A stretch of DNA of 7,694 bases from ANME-2 cluster archaeon (GCA_023544605.1 JAMJFQ010000074.1:1-7694), one strand, 5' to 3'. Counted from the first letter of the stretch, positions 1 through 7,281 are shown. Numbers and translations are program-made. Notes: generated from the letters alone by a model not told the origin.

Positions 1-113
1 ATTTTACCTAAAGTCGGTGTCAACAAAATAACTGATTTTTGGAACAGTGCCCATTAGGTCTATGTGAGGTACTAAATGTATTACGGCTCAATTCACGAGG
101 ATATTTCGTAGTT
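1..113. other. Intergenic flank downstream of fen1, no gene recognised
   Basis: This stretch follows the fen1 stop codon on the minus strand. All frames are broken by stops and no tRNA-like fold is visible. The minus strand has only loose T-rich clusters (about positions 22-40) that could help archaeal termination, but they do not form a convincing terminator. A 16-codon minus-strand frame (4-54) exists and has no SD, so it is probably chance. Confidence 0.5.
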
Positions 114-1130
114 TCAGAACCACTGGTCAAGTGTCTGCTGCCCTGCATCAGACGCTTCTATCAATCGATTCAAGGCACCTTGCACCCTTACCTGTGAAAA
201 ATCATGCTTCATACAAAGAAAATCGATTATGTCCGACTCCTTCAGAGGCCCCCATGAGATCTTATAATCCGAAGTTACCTCAGGGTATAGGAAAAGGTCC
301 TTTATCTCCTGCAGGTTCTCTATCCCCACTCCTTTCTCTGCAAGTACAGCCTCAACCCCGCCGTACTGTTTAACCAGTTTCAATGCGGTCTTGGGTCCCA
401 CACGTTTTAGACCCGGGTTGTAATCGGTACCTACTAACAGTCCAATATCTATCAACTGTTCCCGGGTGATGCCATTTGCATCAAGTCCCTCTGCCAGGTC
501 GATGATCTCGGGATTCACATCTATAAAGATATTTTTACGGGGTAATTTCCTTTTTCCGGTAACGGTCAGGTTGCGTACTACTCTGGGCGCACCAAAGAGT
601 AGTGAATCATAGTCCTGTGAGGCGGCAAAGTCAGCATCACCCGAGAGCACCATATGGGCAGCCTGCGCTTCACCCTCGGATGGGGCCTGCACCACCGGTA
701 ATCCCATATATCCCAGCAGGGTCTTTGCTTCCTCAACCATGCCTTCTTTCAGGTGTGACGAAGCCTGAGCATGGACAAATGCCTCTTCTTCCTCGCCTGC
801 GACCACTGCCTCTTGCCAGCGGTGCATGGCCTCATCCCGGGTCTTGTGTCTGGCTTCCAGTGTACGGGCCTTAAAGTGGGGGGGCCTGCCGTCAAACACA
901 AAAACTGGTTTGATACCTGCCTCTATCAGGTTTGTAGTACGGTACAAAAACCCGGACAGATGCGACGTAACCTCGCCCCTGGAGTTCTTAAGAGGGGTAC
1001 CATCCCGCTGCCTGATGATACTGAGGAACTGGTACAGGGTATTATAGGCATCAACAGCCACCACTTTACCGGAAAGGTCACGTAACTCGATCTCATGTCT
1101 ATTGAAGATATCACCAAGTTCCACACCCAT
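114..1130 (-). CDS. fen: Flap endonuclease 1 (FEN1)
   Basis: Structure-specific 5' flap endonuclease, which removes displaced 5' flaps during Okazaki-fragment maturation and long-patch base-excision repair. The 338-aa length matches archaeal FEN1. The N-terminal XPG domain starts with the typical MGVELGDIF. The metal-binding acidic residues fall at the canonical archaeal positions: D27, D80, E152, E154, D173, D175 and D236. The helix-hairpin-helix DNA-binding region is around 234-258 (GTDYNPG...RVGPKTAL). The last eight residues, QQTLDQWF, form a PIP box (Q331, L334, W337, F338) for binding the PCNA clamp. The ATG start fits the conserved N-terminus and has a purine-rich AAGGGG 8 nt upstream that overlaps the stop of the preceding VWA gene. 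The 12-nt gap suggests co-transcription with the chelatase-type genes, which have no obvious functional link to DNA repair. No inactivating change was seen. Confidence 0.97.
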   Translation of the reverse strand: MGVELGDIFNRHEIELRDLSGKVVAVDAYNTLYQFLSIIRQRDGTPLKNSRGEVTSHLSGFLYRTTNLIEAGIKPVFVFDGRPPHFKARTLEARHKTRDEAMHRWQEAVVAGEEEEAFVHAQASSHLKEGMVEEAKTLLGYMGLPVVQAPSEGEAQAAHMVLSGDADFAASQDYDSLLFGAPRVVRNLTVTGKRKLPRKNIFIDVNPEIIDLAEGLDANGITREQLIDIGLLVGTDYNPGLKRVGPKTALKLVKQYGGVEAVLAEKGVGIENLQEIKDLFLYPEVTSDYKISWGPLKESDIIDFLCMKHDFSQVRVQGALNRLIEASDAGQQTLDQWF

Positions 1131-1142
1131 GTTCGATACCCC

Positions 1143-2498
1143 TTACACGTTGGCAAAATTCGTTGCTTCATCCCTCTGGTCGCTGATGGCTTTATAGAGG
1201 GATTCCTTGCTAAGACGGTCCGGATGATAATATCTCCCACCAGTCTCCTCAGAGATCTCGAACGCAAGTTCTGAACCCTCACTGCTCATATCCACAACAA
1301 GTACATGGATACCTTGATTGATCACGTACTTCATTACCATGGACAGTTCCCTGCGGATATTACCCCCTACTTCCAGCGGCATGTTTACCTTGCCATCGGT
1401 CACCAGCACCATTATGGGGATGTTGGACGGATCCTTCTTTATCTCATTATGCAGAGCATGCAATCCCATCAGTATACCAGACGCCAGCGGCGTGGTCCCC
1501 CCAAAGGGGATGGTCTCAAGATACCGTTTTGCCCGTTCCACAGAGGAAGTGAACGGGAGAACCATCTCACCTTTTCGTCCACTGTATGTAACAAGCGATA
1601 CCCTGTCCCTTCTCTGATAGGCGTCTTTCAAGAGCGCCACGGTCACACTGCGGGTGATATCGATCTTATCGATCTCATCCATACTGCCGCTGGTATCCAT
1701 TACAATGTTGATCAAGGTAGCAATACGCCTGCGCCTTACTTTCTCGCGGTAATCGCTCTTTTTGACCCGTATCTTTCCACCTTCAGCGTGAATGGCCGCT
1801 GCCCTGATGGTGGGAGCGATAGCAATGTCCGTCACTTCTCCATCAGGCATTCGGGATTTGACATACCGACCCCGCTTTCCTTTGGTCAATACTTCGGCCC
1901 GCCGACCACTTTTCAGTTGACCGGTTACCAGTTTTTTCTTTCTTCCCTTGGCAAAGTCACTGAGGATTTTCCTGACCACTTTTTCGTCAGATTTCTCACT
2001 ATGGGCCTTTGTTGGTGTTTCGGGTTCAACTACCTCCTTTGCTTCTTTTACCGTAGGGGCCTGGTACATCGGTGCTTTAAATACCGGGGTCAGACTGACG
2101 GGGGCAGAATAGGCAGGAGTAAGGTGTATGGGTGAGCGGTGGTCCACTTTTTTTGTTGAAACCGCCTGAGGTGGGATTTTTTCGATAGGTTTAGTCTTTC
2201 TCAATGTTTTTATTTCAGATGGCGGGCTTTTTTCAGATACACCAAAAAGATCATAGGGATCCAGTACCACATGCGACTGGTCGGCCATGATATATGCATG
2301 TACGACTTCTCCGGGGCGGATCTGGTCACTGAACTTTTCCAGCAATTCTTCGATATTTTTCGTATCTTCCTTATTGAACTCTTCAATCCTGGCCTTTGGT
2401 ATCCTTATTGCCAGCAGGGGTTTACCTATATGGAATACCTTGATCCCATAATTACGTTTTAGGTTATTCCGCATCCTCCCGGCAATGTTATCGTTCAT
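1143..2498 (-). CDS. ChlD/BchD-type von Willebrand A protein lacking the AAA domain
   Basis: Probable D subunit of a chelatase-type AAA+/VWA motor. In Mg-chelatase and CobN-type cobaltochelatase, such subunits couple an AAA+ ring to the large metal-inserting subunit through a MIDAS. The 451-aa protein has three parts. Residues 1-90 are an unrecognised, probably folded domain. Residues 91-190 are a Pro/Lys/Glu-rich linker with degenerate LTPxxxAP units at about 126-148. Residues 195-451 match the C-terminal half of ChlD: a basic segment (GRYVKSR, 210-216), the KVRRRR motif (253-258), a VWA domain with MIDAS DTSGS (268-272), a Thr at 335/336 and D368, and the signature KDAYQRRDRV (291-300). Classical ChlD is about 600-700 aa with an N-terminal degenerate AAA domain, absent here. 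The ATG overlaps the ATPase stop as ATGA, indicating translational coupling; GGTG lies 5 nt upstream. The metal or other substrate cannot be told from sequence. Residues 1-190 are specific to this protein as far as I can see. Confidence 0.87.
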   Translation of the reverse strand: MNDNIAGRMRNNLKRNYGIKVFHIGKPLLAIRIPKARIEEFNKEDTKNIEELLEKFSDQIRPGEVVHAYIMADQSHVVLDPYDLFGVSEKSPPSEIKTLRKTKPIEKIPPQAVSTKKVDHRSPIHLTPAYSAPVSLTPVFKAPMYQAPTVKEAKEVVEPETPTKAHSEKSDEKVVRKILSDFAKGRKKKLVTGQLKSGRRAEVLTKGKRGRYVKSRMPDGEVTDIAIAPTIRAAAIHAEGGKIRVKKSDYREKVRRRRIATLINIVMDTSGSMDEIDKIDITRSVTVALLKDAYQRRDRVSLVTYSGRKGEMVLPFTSSVERAKRYLETIPFGGTTPLASGILMGLHALHNEIKKDPSNIPIMVLVTDGKVNMPLEVGGNIRRELSMVMKYVINQGIHVLVVDMSSEGSELAFEISEETGGRYYHPDRLSKESLYKAISDQRDEATNFANV

Positions 2499-3613
2499 TT
2501 CTCCACCAGGCGTCTTAACTGTTCGACGCTGAACTCTTCCTCTTCGAACGGCCGTTTTCGCATCCTGTGAGGCAACACCATCTCAGCAGCTTCTACAATA
2601 TCCTCATTGGTCACCCGGTCCCGCCCCTCGAAAGCCGCATTGGTACGGGCGGTCCGCTCTATCATGATATCTGCTCTGTGACCGTCCACATTGAACTCTA
2701 CACATATCTCGGCAATGGTCTGGAGGTTGTCCCGTGTCGTGACCACGTTGGCCAGCATCTGCTGTGCCTTGACAATACGGGCATGAAGCCGGTCCTGCTC
2801 GGTCTGGAACTCTTTTCTGTACGGTTCAGGCTCATCATTGAACCGGTTGCGGCCCTCTATGATCTCTACTCTTTGTTCAATATCAGGTATACCCACTACT
2901 TCTACCTGGAGGGCTATCCTGTCAAGAAGCTGGGGTCTTAATTCCCCTTCTTCAGGGTTCATACTCCCTACGATTATGAAACTGGCAGGGTGGCTTACAC
3001 TTACCCCCTCTCGCTCTACGGTATTCACACCCATGGCAGCTGCATCCAGCAAGGCATCCACCACAAAATCGTCCAGCAGGTTAATTTCGTCTACATACAG
3101 GATGCTCCGATTTGCATCCGCAAGTATACCTGGCTCATAGGCCCTGATACCCTCGGTCACAGCTTTTTCAATGTCAAGACTTCCCACGACCCTATCCTCG
3201 GTAGCCCCCACGGGCAGGTCCACCACTTTCATAGGACGTTTCTCGGTGGCAATACTGCCTTCCTTTTGTCGTATCTGGCATTCCCAGCAGAATTTATCCT
3301 CGTCATGGGGATCGCAGCTATAGGTACAGCCGGATACAACCTCGATCTCGGGTAGTATTTCTGCCAGTCCCCGAACGGCAGTTGATTTTGCCGTACCTTT
3401 CTGGCCCCTGATAAGTACCCCCCCTATGGAAGGATTAATAGCATTGAGTAAGAGTGCCCGTTTCATTTTCTCCTGGCCAACAATGGCGGTAAAGGGGAAC
3501 AGGACCCTATGGGTCTTGGTCTCGATCTTGGCTTTCATTATCTGCTTTGACTCATCCAACTCCTCCACAACCGGCACTTCGTGGATAGTACCATGAATAC
3601 TGATCTTTCCCAT
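2495..3613 (-). CDS. ChlI/BchI-type AAA+ ATPase (chelatase I subunit family)
   Basis: Probable I subunit of a chelatase-type complex, an AAA+ ATPase forming a hexameric motor with the VWA protein encoded next. Numbered from the chosen ATG (372 aa): Walker A GQKGTAKST at 70-78, the family signature LPVGATEDRVVGSLDIE at 133-149, Walker B ILYVDE at 171-176, sensor-1 Asn219 in GSMNPEE, candidate Arg fingers R226 and R232 (RPQLLDR), and sensor-2 Arg313 in GHRAD. Four cysteines (C96, C100, C109, C112; CX3C-X8-CX2C) could bind metal. I recall similar Cys clusters in ChlI paralogues linked to CobN, unlike photosynthetic BchI. A GTG at 3617-3619 would add two residues, but GAGGT at 3621-3625 is 1 nt from that GTG and 7 nt from the ATG at 3611-3613, so ATG is preferred. 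It follows the membrane-protein gene by 13 nt and overlaps the VWA gene by 4 nt. No CobN/ChlH gene is in the window, so the substrate is undefined. Confidence 0.9.
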   Translation of the reverse strand: MGKISIHGTIHEVPVVEELDESKQIMKAKIETKTHRVLFPFTAIVGQEKMKRALLLNAINPSIGGVLIRGQKGTAKSTAVRGLAEILPEIEVVSGCTYSCDPHDEDKFCWECQIRQKEGSIATEKRPMKVVDLPVGATEDRVVGSLDIEKAVTEGIRAYEPGILADANRSILYVDEINLLDDFVVDALLDAAAMGVNTVEREGVSVSHPASFIIVGSMNPEEGELRPQLLDRIALQVEVVGIPDIEQRVEIIEGRNRFNDEPEPYRKEFQTEQDRLHARIVKAQQMLANVVTTRDNLQTIAEICVEFNVDGHRADIMIERTARTNAAFEGRDRVTNEDIVEAAEMVLPHRMRKRPFEEEEFSVEQLRRLVEK

Positions 3614-3620
3614 TTTCACT

Positions 3621-3625
3621 ACCTC
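3621..3625 (-). promoter_or_regulatory. Shine-Dalgarno GAGGT deciding the ATPase start
   Basis: GAGGT on the minus strand lies 7 nt before the ATG at 3611-3613 and 1 nt before the in-frame GTG at 3617-3619. The spacing supports the ATG. The SD directly follows the TAG stop of the membrane-protein gene, which fits translational coupling. Confidence 0.75.
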
Positions 3626-3626
3626 G

Positions 3627-4043
3627 CTAATAATAGTAATAATACCTCAACAATATCGTGGAAAGCAGTGCTGCTACCAAACACAACAATGAGACAATGA
3701 ACGCTGCGAACACGATCTTGATGCGTGCCCCCCGTTCTTTACGTGAGACCGCATGCAGTTCAAAAATCGATACAACCATCGTGATGAAAAAGAAAATTGC
3801 TGATAATACAAGAAGTGTACCCACAACAAGTACGAAGTTTGCTTCAAAAGTAAGGTTTGCCTCGGGATTCAACAGGCTTATAAGAAATTCTTTTCCCTTC
3901 GCTTCATATGCTGTGGTCATCATCAACACCACATACAGTACACTGCCAACACCCATGATCGCTGATGATAACGTGGTACTGAATAATGTTAACATGGTAC
4001 CTATGTCAGGGATGTTCAGGTCCAATTGCCACTCGCTTTCCAT
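3627..4043 (-). CDS. Small three-helix membrane protein, function unknown
   Basis: A 138-aa protein I do not recognise. A short acidic N-terminal segment (1-14, with E2, E4, D8, D13) precedes three hydrophobic helices at about 22-45, 70-94 and 109-132. The loop between the last two is basic (RKERGARIK, 101-109). A loop of about 25 residues with charged positions lies between helices 1 and 2. No signal-peptidase site or enzyme motif is visible. The protein ends in five consecutive tyrosines after an arginine. The ATG at 4041-4043 is chosen because AGGTGA sits 5 nt upstream; a GTG at 4050-4052 lies inside that SD and is unlikely to initiate. Its stop is 13 nt before the ATPase ATG, so it is probably first in the operon and may anchor or partner the AAA+/VWA pair. 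That role is inference from position only. Confidence 0.72.
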   Translation of the reverse strand: MESEWQLDLNIPDIGTMLTLFSTTLSSAIMGVGSVLYVVLMMTTAYEAKGKEFLISLLNPEANLTFEANFVLVVGTLLVLSAIFFFITMVVSIFELHAVSRKERGARIKIVFAAFIVSLLCLVAALLSTILLRYYYYY

Positions 4044-4048
4044 TTTTT

Positions 4049-4054
4049 TCACCT
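4049..4054 (-). promoter_or_regulatory. Shine-Dalgarno AGGTGA deciding the membrane-protein start
   Basis: AGGTGA on the minus strand is 5 nt upstream of the ATG at 4041-4043 and matches the archaeal anti-SD core. The apparent GTG start at 4050-4052 is part of this SD itself. Confidence 0.75.
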
Positions 4055-4070
4055 GAATCCATTATATTTG

Positions 4071-4080
4071 TATATACTTA
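4071..4080 (-). promoter_or_regulatory. Candidate proximal TATA box for the membrane protein-ATPase-VWA-fen operon
   Basis: The minus strand reads TAAGTATATA about 28 nt before the ATG of the membrane-protein gene. A start about 25 nt downstream would put the transcript end near 4050, at or inside the SD, so the spacing is tight. The surrounding 60 bp are AT-rich. It is an alternative to the more distal box at 4171-4180. Confidence 0.3.
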
Positions 4081-4170
4081 TATTAATCCATCCTTCTTTT
4101 AGCAACAACTATTTCGTATTATTGATCAAAACGTTGCAAATCAATCGAAAACATTATGAATAAGTATCGC

Positions 4171-4180
4171 CTATTTATAA
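4171..4180 (-). promoter_or_regulatory. Candidate distal TATA box for the same operon
   Basis: TTATAAATAG on the minus strand is close to the archaeal TATA consensus. It lies in the 213-bp gap between the metG stop and the membrane-protein ATG. Initiation about 25 nt downstream (near 4150) would give a 5' leader of about 105 nt. The upstream bases are not a clear BRE. Confidence 0.35.
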
Positions 4181-4256
4181 TCATTGGGGCAATAGCGGCA
4201 TCGTATCCATCCCCTCCGATCCGTCAAGCCCCATCTTCTCCTTATGTATCTCCATT

Positions 4257-6287
4257 TTATCTAACAACAGTACCATTTTCAACCTTTCTTTCAGGATGCA
4301 GCAGCACTGCCCCATCCTCATCAGCAGCCATGATCATTCCATTAGACTCTACGCCGAACAGTTTGGCAGGTTTCATGTTAGCCAGCAATACCACCTGTTT
4401 GTCCACCATTTCCTCGGGTCCCTGGGTCTGGGCAATGCCTGCCACCACCTGTCTTGGTTCTGCTTCACCGATATCGACCTTAAGTTTTAGTAATTTATCC
4501 GAGCCCTTAATAGTTTCGGCATTGACCACGGTACCTATACGGATGTCCATGGTCTTAAAATCCTCAAATGTTATTTTAGGGAGCTGCGTTGGAGAGGGTG
4601 CGGTTTTTTCTTCTTTTGCTCTTGCTTCTGCGACCCGGTTGTTCATTATTATTTCCATCTCAGCTATCTTTTTATCTTCGATCTTATTGAACAGGATTAC
4701 AGGTTTGGGTAATATACTACCAGATTCCAGTTCCACCAGACCGTCTTCATAGGTCTTCTGGCTGACATCGCCTTTAAGACCCAGTTGTTCCCATGCTTCA
4801 GTCATCTTCGTTGGAATAACAGGTTCGAACAACAATACCAGTGCTTTAGCAATCTGTAGACAGTCCTTTACTACCCTGCTACATGCATCAGGGTCCTGTT
4901 TTATCAGGTGCCAGGGTTCATTCGACTGGAAATAGGTATTGCCATAGGCAGAAAGGCCCATTATGATATCAATGGCCTTCTTGAACTCATACTCATCCAT
5001 GGCTTCGATCACATTCTGGATAGTCTCACGGATCTCATCAAGTACCTCAGGGGAAACCTGGCCCTCTGGAACACTGCCAAAGTTCTTGTTGGCAAAATGC
5101 AGTGTCCGGTACAGGAAATTACCCAGGGACCCTACGAGTTCGTTGTTGACTTTCTCCTGGAACACAGTCCATGAGAAATTCAATTCCTTGGTATGCGAGG
5201 TATAGCTGGCAAGGTAATAGCGCAGGAGGTCTGGGTGAAAACCGTGGTCAAGGTAGTCCTCATTCACCCAGACCACATATCCTCTGCTTTTGCTGAAGGT
5301 CTTATCCTCGACCTTCACCATTCCTGAAGCCACAACGGCCCAGGGTAGTGAATAGCCTGCGCCCTTTAACATGGCCGGCCAGAATATACAGTGATGGTAT
5401 GCTATATCCAGGCCTATGAAGTGAATGATGCGGGAATCGCCCTGCCATATCTGTTTCCAGTCCTGGCCTGCAGTATTGCAGTATTCTTCTGTGAACGAGA
5501 TATAACCGATAGGGGCGTCCACCCACACATATACTACCAGTTCGTCATGACCGGGAAACCTTACACCCCATTCCAGATTACGGGTGATACACCAGTCTTT
5601 CAGTTCCTGGGTCACCCATTCCCTGGCATAGTTACGTGCATTGGCAGTACCTCCCAGGGTATCCAGGTGTTCCAGCAGGAAATCCCTGAACGATGATAAC
5701 CTGAAAAAGAAATGTTCCTGTTCCCGGTATTTTGCCTTATTGCCACATATCTTGCATAAGGGGTCCTTTATTTCTCCGGGTTCGAGATGCCTCCCGCATC
5801 CCTGGTCACATTCATCGCCCCTGGCTGGTGATTCGCAATATGGGCAGATACCTTCTACATATCTATCAGGCAAGAACCGCTCGCAATGGCCGCAGTATGC
5901 CAGGTCTATCTTCTTTGGATATACATAATTATTCTCGATGAGCTTGTTGACTATCTCGTTGGTGCGGTTATGGTTTACCTGACCATCGGTACTCCCGAAA
6001 AAATCGAACTTTATACCCAGGTTTTTGAAAACTTCGTCGAAGTGATGGTGATATTTTTCAATAAGTTGTTCAGGAGTTGTGTCTAATTGTTCGGCGCTGA
6101 CCACTATGGGCGTACCATGGGTATCTGAACCGCAAACGAACAATGCATCCTGGCCCTGTTTGTGCAGTGACCTGACAAAAATGTCTGCGGGGATGTATGT
6201 GCGCAGGTGTCCTATGTGGCACTTACCGTTGGCATAGGGCAATCCGCATGTGACCAGTACTGGGTCGTTAATTGGGAAATTTGGCAT
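4257..6287 (-). CDS. metG: Methionyl-tRNA synthetase with fused C-terminal tRNA-binding domain
   Basis: Class Ia synthetase that charges tRNA-Met with methionine in the cytoplasm for initiation and elongation. The protein is 676 aa. The Rossmann catalytic domain has the HIGH motif at 24-27. The connective peptide holds two zinc knuckles, C132/C135/C148/C151 and C160/C164/C178/C181. The KMSKS loop reads TFSKS at 330-334, keeping the second Lys (K333). The alpha-helical anticodon-binding domain spans about 360-545, with W373 in the FSW motif. Residues 573-676 are an EMAPII/Trbp111-like OB-fold domain used for tRNA binding or dimerisation in many MetRS. The segment 290-307 reads FIGLDI, where bacterial enzymes usually have FIGKDI; I believe this position varies in archaea. 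The ATG start fits the family N-terminus, with GGAGG at 6299-6303, 11 nt upstream. The gene is divergent from hisF, and 213 bp separate its stop from the next minus-strand gene, which suggests separate transcription. There is no clear terminator after the stop. Confidence 0.97.
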   Translation of the reverse strand: MPNFPINDPVLVTCGLPYANGKCHIGHLRTYIPADIFVRSLHKQGQDALFVCGSDTHGTPIVVSAEQLDTTPEQLIEKYHHHFDEVFKNLGIKFDFFGSTDGQVNHNRTNEIVNKLIENNYVYPKKIDLAYCGHCERFLPDRYVEGICPYCESPARGDECDQGCGRHLEPGEIKDPLCKICGNKAKYREQEHFFFRLSSFRDFLLEHLDTLGGTANARNYAREWVTQELKDWCITRNLEWGVRFPGHDELVVYVWVDAPIGYISFTEEYCNTAGQDWKQIWQGDSRIIHFIGLDIAYHHCIFWPAMLKGAGYSLPWAVVASGMVKVEDKTFSKSRGYVVWVNEDYLDHGFHPDLLRYYLASYTSHTKELNFSWTVFQEKVNNELVGSLGNFLYRTLHFANKNFGSVPEGQVSPEVLDEIRETIQNVIEAMDEYEFKKAIDIIMGLSAYGNTYFQSNEPWHLIKQDPDACSRVVKDCLQIAKALVLLFEPVIPTKMTEAWEQLGLKGDVSQKTYEDGLVELESGSILPKPVILFNKIEDKKIAEMEIIMNNRVAEARAKEEKTAPSPTQLPKITFEDFKTMDIRIGTVVNAETIKGSDKLLKLKVDIGEAEPRQVVAGIAQTQGPEEMVDKQVVLLANMKPAKLFGVESNGMIMAADEDGAVLLHPERKVENGTVVR

Positions 6288-6441
6288 AGAGTTATTGTCC
6301 TCCGGTGTGGTATTAATATGATAGTATAGTTAATGTGATATGATGGTCTTGAATGAGTGTCGGTTCTAAAATATGTTTCCATGATCACTCATAGAAACTA
6401 TGATACTATAATGAGACGATGAAGGAGACGAAGAAAGACCT
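6288..6441. promoter_or_regulatory. Divergent metG/hisF promoter region with near-identical 12-bp repeats
   Basis: This 154-bp AT-rich gap must hold the promoters of both genes. TATGATAGTATA (6317-6328) and TATGATACTATA (6399-6410) match at 11 of 12 positions and sit about 30 bp from the metG ATG and the hisF ATG respectively. TCATAG-AAA-CTATGA (6389-6403) is a perfect 6-bp inverted repeat. TATA-like stretches exist (TCTAAAATATG at 6365-6375 for hisF; AACTATACTA on the minus strand near 6323-6332 for metG), but none is decisive. The hisF SD candidate AAGGAG (6422-6427) lies 14 nt from its ATG, which is unusually far. Confidence 0.45.
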
Positions 6442-7281
6442 ATGCTGACCAAACGGATAATACCCTGTCTGGACGTGACCCTTGATGAGGCCGGCGGCTG
6501 CGTGGTCAAGGGTATTGAGTTCGAGGACCTGCGGCGTGCCGGCGACCCGGTTGAGCTTGCCAAGGAGTATAATCGGCAGGGTGCTGATGAACTGGTCTTC
6601 CTGGACATTACCGCATCCCACGAGGGCCGTGCTACTATGATAGATGTGATCGAGCGCACGGCTGATGAGGTCTTCATCCCTTTGACCGTAGGTGGCGGTA
6701 TCAACTCGATCCAGGACATCAAGACCATACTGCGCTCGGGTGCAGATAAGGTTTCTATAAATACGGCTGCCGTAAAGCGTCCGGCCCTGATACGTGAATC
6801 ATCGGAGATCTTCGGTTCCCAGTGTATTTTGACTGCCATCGACTGTCGTCGTACTATGGATGTCAGGGGCAACCAGGATAAGAACATCATATCGCTTGAG
6901 GACGGTACTCCTGCCTGGTATGAGGTAGTGATATATGGCGGGCGTACCCCGACTGGTATTGATGCCATTTGGTGGGCACAGCAGGTAGAGGAGCTGGGTG
7001 CAGGCGAGATACTGCTGACCAGTATGGACCGTGATGGTACCTATGACGGGTATGATATTCCCATTACCCGGGCTGTTTCGGATGGGTTGGATATACCGGT
7101 GATAGCTTCCGGAGGTGCGTCAGGTCCTGAGCATATGTACGGGGCGTTTGCACAAGGACATGCCGATGCGGCACTGGCGGCCAGTATTTTTCATTTTGGA
7201 GAATATACTGTAGAAGGTGTGAAGGAGTATCTTGCAAAAAGGGGGCTACCCGTCAGAGCAAGACAGAAGACAGGGGTATGA
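6442..7281 (+). CDS. hisF: Imidazole glycerol phosphate synthase, cyclase subunit HisF
   Basis: Cyclase subunit of IGP synthase. It uses ammonia delivered from the HisH glutaminase to convert PRFAR into imidazole glycerol phosphate and AICAR, linking histidine and purine synthesis. The 279-aa protein is a (beta-alpha)8 barrel. Catalytic Asp11 (IPCLDV) and Asp134 (TAIDCRR) are present. Phosphate-binding segments are VGGGI (83-87), KVSINTAAV (103-111), SMDRDGT (194-200), ASGGAS (222-227) and AASIFHFGE (246-254). Residues about 137-162 form an insertion relative to bacterial HisF of about 250 aa; I recall a similar insertion in Methanosarcinia and haloarchaea. The ATG places Asp11 at the canonical position. 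The nearest SD, AAGGAG, is 14 nt upstream, and two tiny overlapping frames precede the start. No other his gene is in the window, so the pathway genes appear dispersed. Confidence 0.97.
   Translation: MLTKRIIPCLDVTLDEAGGCVVKGIEFEDLRRAGDPVELAKEYNRQGADELVFLDITASHEGRATMIDVIERTADEVFIPLTVGGGINSIQDIKTILRSGADKVSINTAAVKRPALIRESSEIFGSQCILTAIDCRRTMDVRGNQDKNIISLEDGTPAWYEVVIYGGRTPTGIDAIWWAQQVEELGAGEILLTSMDRDGTYDGYDIPITRAVSDGLDIPVIASGGASGPEHMYGAFAQGHADAALAASIFHFGEYTVEGVKEYLAKRGLPVRARQKTGV

Noticed and set aside
926..1282. 118-codon minus-strand frame spanning the VWA/fen1 junction
   Set aside because: It overlaps two well-supported genes in another frame; Arg-rich shadow translation.
1305..2135. 276-codon plus-strand frame opposite the VWA gene
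   Set aside because: It is fully antisense to a gene with clear ChlD/VWA motifs, its translation shows no domain, and it lacks a good SD. Such shadow frames are common opposite Lys/Arg-rich genes.
4121..4145. ATTGAT-N13-ATCAAT inverted repeat as an operator
   Set aside because: Arms of only six AT-rich bases in an AT-rich gap are expected by chance; nothing else supports a binding site.
4156..4752. Plus-strand frame starting with a signal-peptide-like stretch (MNKYRLFIIIGAIAAS)
   Set aside because: The hydrophobic start is attractive, but most of the frame is antisense to the conserved C-terminal domain of metG. No SD precedes the ATG and the Ser/Thr-rich remainder looks like a shadow translation.
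6366..6968. 200-codon minus-strand frame opposite hisF
   Set aside because: It is antisense to intact hisF, has no recognisable domain and starts inside hisF.
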